From assembly GCA_028641055.1 (NCBI GenBank), contig CM054061.1, positions 32,588,333 to 32,652,332 on the forward strand: a stretch of DNA of 64,000 nucleotides, written 5' to 3'. Made by a program: the position numbers and the translations under genes. The notes beneath the pieces were generated by a model. That model was not told the DNA's origin, ran no database searches, and saw only the letters and a list, made by a program, of their open reading frames with translations. Positions 21,935 to 33,775 of this stretch are shown here, piece by piece. Position 1 is the first letter of the stretch. Every line of letters starts with the position of its first letter. Origin of the DNA: Alopecurus myosuroides. Taxonomy: Eukaryota; Streptophyta; Magnoliopsida; Poales; Poaceae.

Positions 21935-24173
21935 CGGATCTATGTGTAGATGTTTTGTACGGGTAGAACACATAGGTATATGTGGGTGTTGATGATCATG
22001 TTATTGCCTCTTTGAGTATTTTATTATCTTAGTGGCATGCTAGGATGAAGCTGCCCTAGACAAACTCTACGTGTACTTCGTACGCGAGACCTGTCTCACT
22101 TGTGGCTGAGGGGGTGTCCGTTTCTCCTACTATAGTTAAGATCTAATCTACGAAGGGTTGTTAAAAATATGTTTATCAATGTTGTGGTTGATGTTCGTAG
22201 GTATGAACGGTTCTATTCTCGAAAGCCCTAAGCCATGTAAAATATGCAAAAATAAATAAATTAGAGACGTCTAACTAGTTTTTGCAGGGCATGTGATATG
22301 ATATGGTCAATGTTACAATTTTTTTAATGAGATAATCTCTTTTGTATATTCTTGATATACTGGCAGGAGCCATATGGTTGTCTTATTATTTATGGCCATC
22401 GTGCTACATATCATATCCATGTGATATGTTGTAATGGACAATCAAGATGGAGGTGCCATGGACCTTGTGCCACGTCGGTGGAATGACAGAGATCATACCA
22501 CGATGCACAAGATGGATACCAAGTGCAAGAAGGACCATATCATATCACATTATTAATGCATGTGATGTTAATCCTTTTATGCATCTTATTTTGCTTAGAT
22601 CGTGACGGTAGCATTATAAGATGATCCCTCTCACTTAATATCAAGATAATAATGTGTTCTTCCTTAGTATGCACAATTAAGAAAGTTTGTCGTTTCGAGA
22701 CACGACATGATGATCGGGTGTGATAGACTCAACGTTCGCATACAACGGGTGCTGACGAGCCTAGCATGTACATATATAGGCTCAGAACACACACAATACT
22801 ACGGTTCTACTTGGCGAGCCTAACATGTACAGACATGGCCTCAGAAGTCAGAACACGTAACCGAAAGGTAAAGTATGAGTCATATGGATGATATGATGAA
22901 CATGTCGATGTTCTCCTTTGCAGCTACATCATCTCACGTGATGATTGGTTTTGGTGTAGTGAATTTTGTTTGTGTAATCACTAAAAACGACTAGATGGAT
23001 GTTGTTTTCGAGTGGGAGTTCATGTAGTAATTTTGAATTAACTTGAACTTATTTTATCACGAACAATCAATCAAAGTGAATTTGCACAAATTGTAGTATT
23101 CATTGGTATCAACAAACTACCTTACACTTAGATTGTTAATTGAGATATAATTGTTATGATCTGGTAAAACCATTTAAGATTGGTATCGTATTAGCAAAAT
23201 TTTAATCGAGTCCTATTGTACATTTTTTTTGTATTTCCTACCTAGATCCATATGGTTAATGATTTATTGATCTAGAGAGCAAATAATTCCTACTTAGAAT
23301 CCAGTGTCATGCTTACTTCCATAATACTTTATCTTCAAAAGAATGTTTTGTTGATCAAGGTATTTTAGGAACTGAAAAGAATTGTTTTTAGAAACAATCA
23401 AGTGAAATATATATTGATATCTAGAAACTTATTTGTGGCAACATGGCTGAGTATAATTTAGCGTGATAATGTGTGCTTATATTATTTGAATATATGCGAT
23501 GATATTGAAGACGCTAGGCGTTTGAATATTCCAAGAACTTGGGCGCTGAAATTTATCCTCTAAATTCCTTCCTTCGAGCTATAGTAGCTTAATCACAAAA
23601 TTGTTATGATAGGATGGATAAAAGTTTGGGTAAAAATCGTTTACCTTTCTTGGAGATTTCTAAGAGTGGAATCTAGAAGAATGCTATTAATATGGTGATA
23701 TTAGTAGAACAATCAAACTCAAAGTATGACTAAATGGGTGATACTATATGACTAACACGCCAAGAAAAATGTGCTAGTACGACTAGCATTGTTTGATTTT
23801 GAATGATTCTTCTGTAAAGAAAAGGGAATATTGAAAATACAATTACAAAAAGATATATGGCAGAAAAGAAGGTAACTGGAAAGTCCATCTCGGGTGTATA
23901 TGTTTGATATACAAGTTATAGATGTATTAATAGTTAAAAAAGTATTTTTTTTTGGGTATTTTGATACTAGATTGGTTGGTATGAATTGTCATACAAAGCA
24001 ACACGATGCAAGAAATACAAGGGCCTAAAAGGAACTAGTAGTAGATGTGAAATCGATCATGACAAGAACAGAAATAAAGTGTTATTGTGTTCATCATCGT
24101 ATCAAACCAAACATTCAAGATTTATTTTAAGAACTTAATAAGTTGTTATTTTGTTCCGGTATTTTGTGAGAAC
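21935..24173 (+). mobile_element. Copia internal region, 5' part, copy 2
   Basis: Non-coding leader and decayed gag/pol of the Copia element. No open frame exceeds about 60 codons. The last part (23787-24173) duplicates 17132-17513. It ends at AGAAC (24169-24173), the left target duplication of Gypsy element G, and continues at 33776. Confidence 0.8.
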
Positions 24174-25571
24174 TGATGACCCACAAGTATAGGGGGTCGC
24201 ATCAGTCTTCGAGGGAAGCAAAACCCAAATTTATTGATTCGACACAAGGGGAGCCAAATAATATTTGTGAGCCTTACCAATTGAGTTGTCAATTCACCTG
24301 CACCTAAAAGTACTTTTGTTCGCAGTGGTTTCTCAGTAGTAACATTTTTATAGTAGCAGCATTAGTGAAATAATAGCAGCAGTGGAATGAAAACAACAGC
24401 AGCAGTGTTTGAAGTAAACAACGGGATTAAATACTGTAGGCATAGGGATAGATGAACGGGCATTGCATGGATAAGATAGTTCATATAATAATCAATACAT
24501 GGGCATTGCAGATAAATAAGATAAAGCATCCAAGCACTAAGTAACCATAGGCATGTGTTCCGTAAATAGTCGTATATGCTCAGAATGAGAACTTGCACAA
24601 CATCTTTTGTCCTACCAACCCGTTTTCAGCGGGGCCTCAAGGGAACTACTGGTAATTAAGGTGTTCATTTTAATAGAAAACCGGAGCAAAGCATTAACAC
24701 TCCATGAACACATGTGATCCTCACATCACAGCCATCCCCTCCGGTTGTCCCAATTTATGTCACTTCGAGGCCTCGAGTTCCGGACAATGATATGTCTAAA
24801 CCACTTGTAGGTATGATCAAGAAATATAATTATCATCGTGATTCAATAACATGTTCAGATATGAGATCATGGCACTCGGGCCCAAAGTGGTAAGCATTAA
24901 GCATAAGAAGTTATAACAATGTCAATAGAACTAATAGAGGATACTAGGCAGTATGCCCTAACAATCACGGCATTATTACATGAACGATCTCATCCAATCC
25001 CTACCATCCCCTTCAGCCTACAGCAGGGGAATTACTCACACATGGATGGGGGAAACATGAATGGTCGATGGATAGGCGTTGGTTATGACGATGGCGATGA
25101 TCTTCTTCAATTCCCTCGTCTCGGCAGGGTGCCAGAATAGGAACTTCTGATCCCCGAATCGAGGTTCGGGGTGGCGGCGGAGCTACAAACTTCTTTCTTA
25201 AAAACTATCGAACCCCCTCGGGTTTTAAGGTTGAAGTCTACTTGTAGTCAAAAGGGGAGCCCGAGGGTGTGTGGGAGTGGCCCACACCACCTGGTGGTGC
25301 GGCCTAGGGGGGCGCGCCGGGGGTGGTTTGGCCACCTCCTGGCCCTTCTCCGGGTCTCCTTCTGGCTCCCGGGGTCTTCTGGTGTTCTAGGGCCAATGGG
25401 CTCTTTTCTGGGAAATTTTCCAAAAGTTGATTTTTCTGCGCAAAAACGAGAAACCAAAGTAATTCTGCTGAAAACAGCGTTAGTCCGTGTTAGTTGCATT
25501 CAAAACACACAAGTTTAGAGCTAAACAATAGGAAACATGTTCGGAAAAGGAGATACGTTTTTGACGTATCA
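24174..25571 (-). repeat. 3' LTR of G
   Basis: Plus-strand text TGATGACCCACAAGTATAGG to GACGTATCA. Directly beyond it (25572-25592) lies the polypurine tract, read on the minus strand as AAGCTTGGGGGGAG. Confidence 0.93.
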
Positions 25572-27562
25572 ACTCCCCCCAAGCTTAGCTTATTGCTTGT
25601 CCTGAAGCAATTCAGTGACAAATGAGTGTGATAAAAGACTTTTACGAACACATTTGTTTCATATGATGTAAACATACTCACTATATGATCAAATGCTTAA
25701 ATATGCTCATGATAAGATGCATGCAAGATACTTTCACTTAATAGCTATGCAAACCATGAAGAGATAACAACATATTAATAATAAACAACATGAAGCATAA
25801 CTTTTTACAATACTGTAATATTCATAAAATGATCTAATAAAGTGGTATCTCGCTTGCCCTTATGTGTGGGGCAAAACATAAATGCCTGGGCACCTCTGAG
25901 GTTCAAGGGAAGACTAGAAGTAAAGATAACAAAGATACAGGTGTCAAAATAATACCACAATCAACTGTGCTTTGGGACAAACACATCACACTAAGAATGA
26001 CCATTGTGCTCTCAAGAAAGTGCTCAAAGAATATGGTGGAGACTCAACATAAAAGTAAAATAAAGGCCCTTCATAGAGGGAAGCAGGGATCAACTCATGT
26101 GCTAGAGCTTTTATTTTATTAAACATAGGTATTGAAAAAGTTTTGAGAGAGGTGTATGCTTATGTCAACAAATGGTAAACAAACAATACACTGCGTCACA
26201 AGCCAACTGGATTCACAAGAGCGGCTCCCATGTGAAGGACGCATCTGGGTAGAAGGTCATCCCTCTTTCTCTTTTGTTTACACAATTATGCTTTGACTGA
26301 TAAATTAGGGGGAAAATCGTGAAGATATTTTGTGTGTATTAATTTGGGGCTGGGCACCCCGCTGCCAGCTCTTCTATCATTTGGATAAGCGGATGAAGGA
26401 ACTAGTCCAGGGTGTGAAAACAAATCAAAAAGTGAGATAAAGGTTCTCTATGTACGTCCTCATGAGCTAAAACAGGGGCACAAAACCGGAATAATTTTTT
26501 AGCAGGTTTTAAAGGTAGCACATGAGCAATTTACTTTGGAGTGGCAGTTAAATACCACATATAGGTAGGTATGGTGGACACATTTGGCAAACATTGGTTT
26601 TTTGGGAGTTGGATGCACGAGTAGAGCTCATACTCACTACAGGTGAAGGCTAGCAAATAGATAGGGAGCGACAATCAAGAGAGCAACAACTATCATAATC
26701 ATGTTTGCGACAAAGTAAAATTAACTGAGGCATAAAAATTGATACTACAACTCTGAGGCAAAATAAATCATCGAGGCTTATTGACTATTTGTTTTCAGTC
26801 TTAGCATGCGTGAGCATGTGCCAAGTCGATTCAAATGAAACATTCAGAGGAGGCTACCACAATGTCATACCCTTGTACGAATAGAACAATGCAAACAAAT
26901 ATTTATACGACGGGCCATTTACCATTAATAAATTGGAATAAAACATGATAGAGAACGAACTATGAAGCAGCCATTAATTCACATAAATCTTATACGAACA
27001 AACCAAGCATGCTCACACCTAGATGGATATATGTACAAAATGAAAGCAAATAGAGTTCATACCAGCCTCTCACCACAACTTGAATTGTCATAGATCGTCA
27101 TTATTGCTCTTCACTTGTGGCTCGAATAATATATAATGAAAACCAAGCTCCAACGGAGTCACGGACGACTGTTGAACTCTGCAGCAAACTTTACAAAACC
27201 AAAGAAGAACAACAAATATTTTTGGCTTTTTCAATTAAAGCACGAACGGAAAGAGAACAAGCAAACGAAGCAAAATATTTTTGGATTTTTGAATATTAAA
27301 CTACAACTTAAAGGATAAAGCAAACCAACTAAAGAAACAAACAAAGAAAAACAATAGAAATATTTTTGGTCTTTTTGTGTTTTGGAAAGCGAAAACAAAA
27401 CAATAAAACGAAAAGAAACGAAAGAAAATGAAAACAAACGGAAGATACAAAAAGAAACGAAAATATGGATATACAAAGAACCGACCGAACATGATATATA
27501 AATGAGTGCGATGTCGGTATACCTCCCCCCAAGCTTAGCATTTTGTCCTAAGTGCAGATCAA
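25572..27562 (-). other. Non-coding 3' internal region of G
   Basis: About 2 kb without a coherent frame. At 27230-27480 it is strongly purine rich on the plus strand (AAAACGAAAGAAA-like), so the apparent frames there are low complexity. Parts near 26340-26640 are the complement of 3' sequence in H (near 45180-45330), showing that G and H share a 3' region type. Confidence 0.7.
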
Positions 27563-28464
27563 TCACGAAGGGGACCATGAGCTGGCGCCCCCGTAGTATG
27601 CTAAGGAGGAACCCTCCTCCTGATATGTGCTCGAGGATGTGCCGGTGTACTGCGTGTTGTGGTCCTCGGGAGGCGCGTCTCGCCTCTCCTGTAGCTTGTG
27701 AAACTCCATGGCGCTCAGATACTCGTACACTTGCTCCTTAGAGAGCGACCATGGTGACCTGTCAATCTTAAACAAAACAGGCTGCAACAAAGTAACTTTT
27801 CTCTCCTCTCCATCTATATATAAAACTCTATATACTAAACGTTCATTAGTAGAGTTAGTAGTGACAAATTGATGGGACTTCATGGCAGCAAGGTTAAGCC
27901 TACATGGAGCAATTATTTCATCATTGGGGTCAATGGAAACATTTAAAGCATCCACTACACGTGTAGCAATAATACCCCAAAAAATAGGCCCAGAAGCAGC
28001 AAGGCGGAGTGCAACAAGTGCACCAAGGTTATACTTCATGCTATGGTTCAGTGAGCATCAATAAAAGCAAGATGTTAACTAGAAATGTTGCTAGTGTTCT
28101 CCCTACCAAGGATACTAGTAGAAAGGTAGTAAGCAAAGTATCTAAGAGGAGGAAGTTGAATGTTCCTTATCTTCCCACGCTGGGATGAGCGACCGTCATC
28201 TTTGGTGATCTCTCGGTAGAGCCCCTGGAGGTCTGCTGGTCTATCTTGAATCCTGCTCGCTGTCCCGGTGGCACTGATACCTGTAATAACACAAAAATCT
28301 ACCAAGGACAAAGAAATAGGACTACTATATAACTTGAATGCGACAGTTGGACCAAATTGTATGTTCTGAAATTTAAAACTCTTAGCAAAAGTTTTTGTGA
28401 GAGTGGCATACTCGGGGCTTTCATCCTCCATAAAGGTGGTTAGACCAACTCTTTCAATAAGCAT
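27563..28464 (-). pseudogene. Athila ORF1-like (plant mobile domain-like) protein of G, broken
   Basis: Two minus-strand frames, 28464-28075 and 28039-27563, make one protein interrupted by stops near 28075-28040. Readable parts are YATLTKTFAKSFKFQN, FGPTVAFKLYSS, SLVDFCVITGISATG, LPPLRYFAYYLSTSILGREN, LGALVALRLAASGPIFWGI and MKSHQFVTTNST. This is the ORF found in many Triticeae Gypsy elements in place of the polymerase region. It resembles the N-terminal ORF of Athila elements by recollection. Its role is unknown; a capsid or chromatin-related role is only inference. Confidence 0.65.
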
Positions 28465-29633
28465 ACGAAAGTCATCTAATAAACCAACACTTCTTTAAAA
28501 TGTACTGCAAGGAAAGCTAGATGGGTTAACGATACCATCATCTCCTGCATCGTTAATAGTCGGTGCAATAACGTCTTCATTATACGATGGTCTCGCTGAA
28601 GTGGATGAGCATGAGGACTTTATCCTTCTAGGAGCATCACTCCTAAATATCTCTCCAAAATTATAACTATCATCCTCTGAAATTTTTCAACAATCATCAC
28701 AAAAATTAATTTCAAGCAACTATAAGGTGGAAATTACCATAGGGACTTATATGAGAGCTACACATACATCAAAACTACATTATTTATACTCAAATCAAGC
28801 ATGCACACTCACATAATCTATCACCTACAGTACCAAAATACTCAAGAAATACTTCACTAAAAAATATTCTACTTGGATCATCGGAGGAGTCACATACCGG
28901 AGATCAAACACACCAAATATTAGCACAAATGATGGGCTGGAGAAGGAGATCAAAAATCCAGAGGAAGAACAACAAGAACACGGGTTCCAGGAAATGTTTT
29001 CAGTTTGGGAGGTGAGAGAGAAGACTTTGGCAGTAGAGATAGTAAGTGGAGGGCCAGGGGTCCCCACACCATGTGCTGGCGCCAGCAGGGGCTGGCCGCG
29101 CAACCCTATGGTGTGCCTGACTGGTGGGTCCCCCTGGGGTCTCCCAGGTGGCTTTCTGCCACATTTTTTATGTAAACATTTATTATAATTTTTCTGGAAT
29201 TTTTCGAGAAACTTTATTTTTTAGGTATTTCCATAATTTAATAATTAATAAAAACGAGGAAAACGAAAGTGAAAAGGTGAAAAAAAAAACAAAACTAGTA
29301 CTACAGAGGTTCTATGACACTCCTATGAAAGAATATCCAAAGAAAACAAAGGTGGTAGTTGTGAAAACAAAATTATGGGTGTTGAAAACATGCATAACCT
29401 CAGTAATCAGGGTGAAAACATTAGGAAAACATGTATAACGTTGGTGGAAAACATGATTGTACTCAAGTAGAAATGTGATAACAGAAGTAAACATGGTGAA
29501 AACATAATGGGGAAGGTGAAAACATAGTGAAAACATTTTCTCTTTATTTAAAATCATTTTGTTAAGAAGGGTGATCAAGTCTTGCTACCAAAATAATTTT
29601 ATACGAAACAAAACTTTGTTTCTCACTAAATAC
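28465..29633. other. Spacer between Athila-like ORF and protease in G
   Basis: No coherent frame. Contains a GC-rich patch near 29040-29160 and an AT-rich stretch 29260-29560 with repeated GAAAACAT words. No recognisable domain. Confidence 0.5.
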
Positions 29634-30110
29634 TCATATTACCTCAACCTTGATAGACATAGTCCCAATCATAATAATTTCATATTCTTTGGGTGGCTTT
29701 GGAATAGGACAATAAAATTCTCCAATTTTGATGGTCTCAATATTTTGAATGGAATTTAGACCATATTTTCTATCAATCTTGGGAAAATAAATAGTGTGCT
29801 CTTTATCATTAACATTAAAAGTAACTTTTACTTGATTGAAATCAATAACAGCCCCTGCAGTATTAAGAAAAGGTCTTCCAAGAATAATAGACATATCATC
29901 ATCTTCAGGCATTTCCAACACAACAAAGTCAGTTAATATCAAACAATTATTAGCAACTTGAACATGAACATCCTCACATATTCCCATAGGAATAGTAGTG
30001 GATTTATCATCCATTTGCAAAGATATATCAGTTTGTATCAATTTTTCTAGGAGGAGTCTTTTATAGAGCGTAAAAGGCATGACACTAACTCTAGCTCCTA
30101 AATCACACAA
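29634..30110 (-). pseudogene. Retrotransposon aspartic protease of G
   Basis: The frame carries the retropepsin catalytic loop CDLGARVSVMPFTLYKRL (Asp-Leu-Gly-Ala in place of Asp-Thr-Gly). Then come ILTDFVVLEMPEDDDMSIIL, GRPFLNTAGAVIDFN and KVTFNVNDKEHTIYFP, all typical for plant Gypsy proteases that cut Gag-Pol. The catalytic Asp is kept. It is out of frame with gag upstream and is followed by no polymerase. Confidence 0.88.
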
Positions 30111-30680
30111 AGCAGTTCTAACATAATTATTTTTAATAGAACATGGAATAGTTGGTATACCAGGATCTCCAAGCTTCTCAGGAGCCTTGCCATTAAAAGA
30201 TTAATTAGCAAGCATAGTGGAAATTTGCTCATTAGGAATCTTCCTTTTGTTAGAGACAATATCTTTCATATATTTTGCATAAGGAGGCAATTTAATAGCA
30301 TCAGTTAAAGGAATTTGCAAGAACAAAGGTTTCATCCATTCACAAAACTTGTTATAATGTTCTTCTTCCTTAGATGTGTGTTTCTTATTAGGAAAATTCC
30401 ATGGTTTTTTTACCCAAGGTTCTCTCTCATTACCACGTTTATTAGCAATGAAATCCTCTCGAGTATACTTTGCAGTTTTAGTTTGCTTTTCAGGTTCAGC
30501 TAAAGGTTCTTCTTTATCATAAGGATCATTCTTTTCATTACCACTTTGAATTTCAGCATTAGAGATAGATATACTCTTAGGATCTTTAGCAAGTTCAGAT
30601 GATTCTACAACAGTTTTATGTTTCTTCTTCTTTTTCTTCTTAGTATGAATAACATTATCATTAGTTTGCTTAGAATCTTG

Positions 30681-32289
30681 TTAAATTCTTTTGGGATGTC
30701 CCTCGGGATATAAAGGATCTTGTGTAGAAATACCACTTCTAGTTCTTATTTCATAAGCATGTTTTTCTTTAGAAGCATTAACTAGCAAATCTTTTTGCAC
30801 TTTAGCAAGTTGATCAATTTGAGGTTGAACCATTTGAAAGTGTTTAACAAGCATTTTAACATCATTAGAGGTTCTTTCTATAATACCATGCAAATTATCA
30901 ATAGCTCTAGAGTTTTCCATAAGGTGATTTTAGACTCTCATATTAAAATTATCTTGTTTAATAACATAATTATCAAATTCATCTAAACATTGATCAGGAG
31001 GTTTATTATAGGGAATATCTCTACTATCAAAATATTGGAGAGAGTGTACCTCAATAGTGGATGAGTGAGGGATTGCCTTACATAATTCTTCTATATGTGG
31101 AAGATTCTTCACATCTTCAGATTTAATACCCCTCTCTTTAAGAGATTTCTTGGCTTCTCTCATCACTTCATCATTTAATTCAATCATTCCCCTCTTCTTG
31201 GGTGTTGGTGTGGATATTGGAGTAGGGGTCGTCTTAGGCACAACCATAGTCCAGTCATCATGATTTTGGATTATTTTAGCCGTTAATTCCTCAGCTTCTT
31301 CTGGAGTTCTTTGCCTGAAAACACAACCAGCACAACTATCTAGTTATGTCCTAGATTCAACAGTTAATCCATTATAGAATATATCAAGAAGTTTATTATT
31401 TTCTAGCTTATGCCCAGGTGTAGTCCTAACTAAAGAACAGAACCTTGCCCAAGATACAGGCAATTTCTCTCCTTCCAATTGCTTGAAATTAAATATATTT
31501 TGCAAAGCAGCGTCTTGAGCACTAGCAGGAAAGTATTTCTGAAAGAAAGAATTAACCAATAGGACTATCAATAGATCCCAGGGACAAATTATTAAACCAA
31601 GTTTTAGCTCCAACTTTTAATGAGAAAGGGAATATTTTAGCAACAAAGTAGCTACGTTTCTTAAGATCATCAGAGAATAAACTACTCAAAGAGGAGAGAT
31701 CATTCATATGTTTCATAGCACTTTCATTTTCAGTACCAAGAAAAGGTTCTTTGTCAACAATAGATATATAAGATAAATCAAGAGATAAATCATAATCTGT
31801 ATCCCTAATATTAATGGGAGAAGTGGCAAACTTAGCATCAGGAGATAATTTATATTTAACAACACGAATTTCAATAAGACTCACAACAACATATTTATCC
31901 TTCATAGCATGTATTTCATCAATAAGATCATCATTAAGTTCAATATAGGAATCATCAAAATCATCACTAGGATTCTCTATAAGCTCAGATGAAACAACAG
32001 GACTAACATGATTTTTATCAGGAGTTTGAGTGTTTGCAATATTTATAGCTTTAGCAATAGTAGCATCTAAGAAAGGACCGAGAGAACTACTCTCATCAAG
32101 CACAGTAGAAGCATCATCAAAAGTATTTTCAGATTCAACAGAAGTAGCATGTGTAGTATGTGTATGTCGTGGTGTAAGCAGCTTACTCATAAAAGACGGT
32201 GAATCAAGAGCAACAGAGGTGTTCAAAGTTGTACCTCTTCTTGTAGCGGATGGTAATATAGGAAACTTCCCATCACGAGTCATACCCAT
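30681..32289 (-). pseudogene. Gag polyprotein of G, several frame breaks
   Basis: Starts at ATG 32289 (MGMTRDGKFPILPSATRRG). The acidic N-terminal part ends at SLGSIDSPIG (31552). A one-base loss shifts the frame to LVNSFFQKYFPASAQDAAL and CSLVRTTPGHKLENN, and a stop follows at ESRT (31344). Further pieces are KKRGMIELNDEVMREAKKSL (31247-30930) and ENSRAIDNLHGIIERTSND (30920-30681). Gag builds the particle that packages element RNA. Too many breaks for a full product. Confidence 0.85.
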
Positions 32290-32339
32290 GATGAATAATT
32301 GGTAGTAGATAAAATTACTCTCCGGTGAGCTTGCAAATA

Positions 32340-32365
32340 AATCTATTCTCCCAGGCAACAGCGCC
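32340..32365 (-). other. Primer-binding site region of G
   Basis: Minus-strand text TTTTCTGGCGCTGTTGCCTG just inside the 5' LTR is a slightly changed TGGCGCCGTTGCCGG site, the same tRNA type as in C, D and H. Confidence 0.8.
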
Positions 32366-32377
32366 AGAAAATAGTCT

Positions 32378-33775
32378 TGATGACCCACAAGTATAGGGGA
32401 CCGCAACAGTCTTCGAGGGAAGTAAAACCCAAATTTATTTATTCGATACCAGGGGAGCCAAAGAATATTTGTGAGACTTAACAAGTGAGTTGTCAATTCA
32501 CCTGCACCTAAAAGTACTTTTGTTTGTAGTGGTTTATCAGTAGTAACAGTTTTATAGTAGCAGCAGTAGTGAAATAATAGCAGAAGAGGAATGAAAACAG
32601 CAGCAACAGTGTTTGAAGTAAACAACGGGATTAAATACTGTAGGCATAGGGATAGATGAACGAGCGTTGCATGGATAAGATAGTTCATATAATAATCAAG
32701 ACATGGGCATTGCAGATAAATAAGATAAAGCACCCAAGCACTAAGTAACCATAGGCATGTGTTCCTTAAATAGTCGTACGTGCTCGCAATGAGAACTTGC
32801 ACAACATCTTTTGTCCTACCAGCCCGTTTTCAGCGGGGCCTCAAGAGAACTACTGGTAATTAAGGTGTTCCTTTTAATAGAACACCGGAGCAAAGCATTA
32901 TCACTCCGTGAACACATGTGATCCTCACATCACAGCCATCTCCTCCGGTTGTCCCAATTTATGTCACTTTGGGCCCTCGGGTTCCGGACAACGATATGTG
33001 TAAACAACTTGCAGGTATGATCAAGAAACAATAATTATCATCGTGATTCAATAACATGTTCATATCTGAGATCATGGCACTCGGGCCCAAAGTGGCAAGC
33101 ATTAAGCATAACAAGTTGCAACAATGTCAGTAGCACTAATAGAGGATACTTGGCACTATGCCCTAACAATCACGACATTATTACATGAACGATCTCATCC
33201 AATCCCTACCATCCCCTTCAGCCTACAGCGGTGGAATTACTCCCACATGGATGGGGGAAACATGGATGGTCGATGGAGAGGCGTTGGTGATGACGATGGC
33301 GATGATCTCCTCCAATTTCCCCGTCCCGGCAGGGTGCCAGAACAGGAACTTCTGATCCCCGAATCGAGGTTTGGGGTGGCGGTGGAGCTACGGACTTCTT
33401 TCTGAAAAACTATCGAACCCCCTCGGTTTTTAGGGTTGAAGGCTACTTGTAGTAAAAAGGGGATCCCGAGGGAGTGTGGGAGTGGCCCACGCCACCTGGT
33501 GGCGCGGCCTAGGGGGGTGCCGGGGGTGGTTTGGCCACCTCCTGGCCCCTCTCTGGGTCTCCTTCTGGCTCCCGGGATCTTCTGGTGTTTTAGGGCCAAT
33601 GGGGTCTTTTCTGGGCAATTTCCGGAAAGTTGATTTTTCTGCACAAAAACGAGACACCAAAGTAATTCTGCGAAAAAAAAACGTTAGTCCGTGTTAGTTG
33701 CATTCAAAACACACAAGTTTAGAGGCAAATAATAGGAAAAGTGTTCGTAAAAGGAGATACGGTTTCAACGTATCA
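32378..33775 (-). repeat. 5' LTR of G
   Basis: Same length as 24174-25571. Plus-strand text TGATGACCCACAAGTATAGG to CAACGTATCA. Its minus-strand frames (for example those near 33237-33644) are chance open frames in GC-rich LTR sequence. Confidence 0.93.

Larger units (their letters stand above)
24174..33775 (-). mobile_element. Gypsy LTR retrotransposon G (non-autonomous), nested in Copia
   Basis: Complete, 9.6 kb, LTRs of equal length (24174-25571 and 32378-33775, 1,398 bp each), target duplication AGAAC at 24169-24173 and 33776-33780. In minus-strand order: 5' LTR, primer-binding site, gag, aspartic protease, an Athila-ORF1-like frame, non-coding 3' part, polypurine tract, 3' LTR. There is no reverse transcriptase, RNase H or integrase anywhere, so it depends on another element. 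About 11 mismatches in the first 145 LTR bases by eye point to an insertion of some age. Confidence 0.93.

Noticed and set aside
27231..27578. Phe-rich frames on the minus strand
   Set aside because: They come from a purine-rich tract in the 3' non-coding region of G; open in several phases, no domain.
33237..33697. Overlapping frames of 65-135 codons in the LTR of G
   Set aside because: LTR sequence; equivalent frames occur in the other LTR (25171-25518) and are not conserved as protein.
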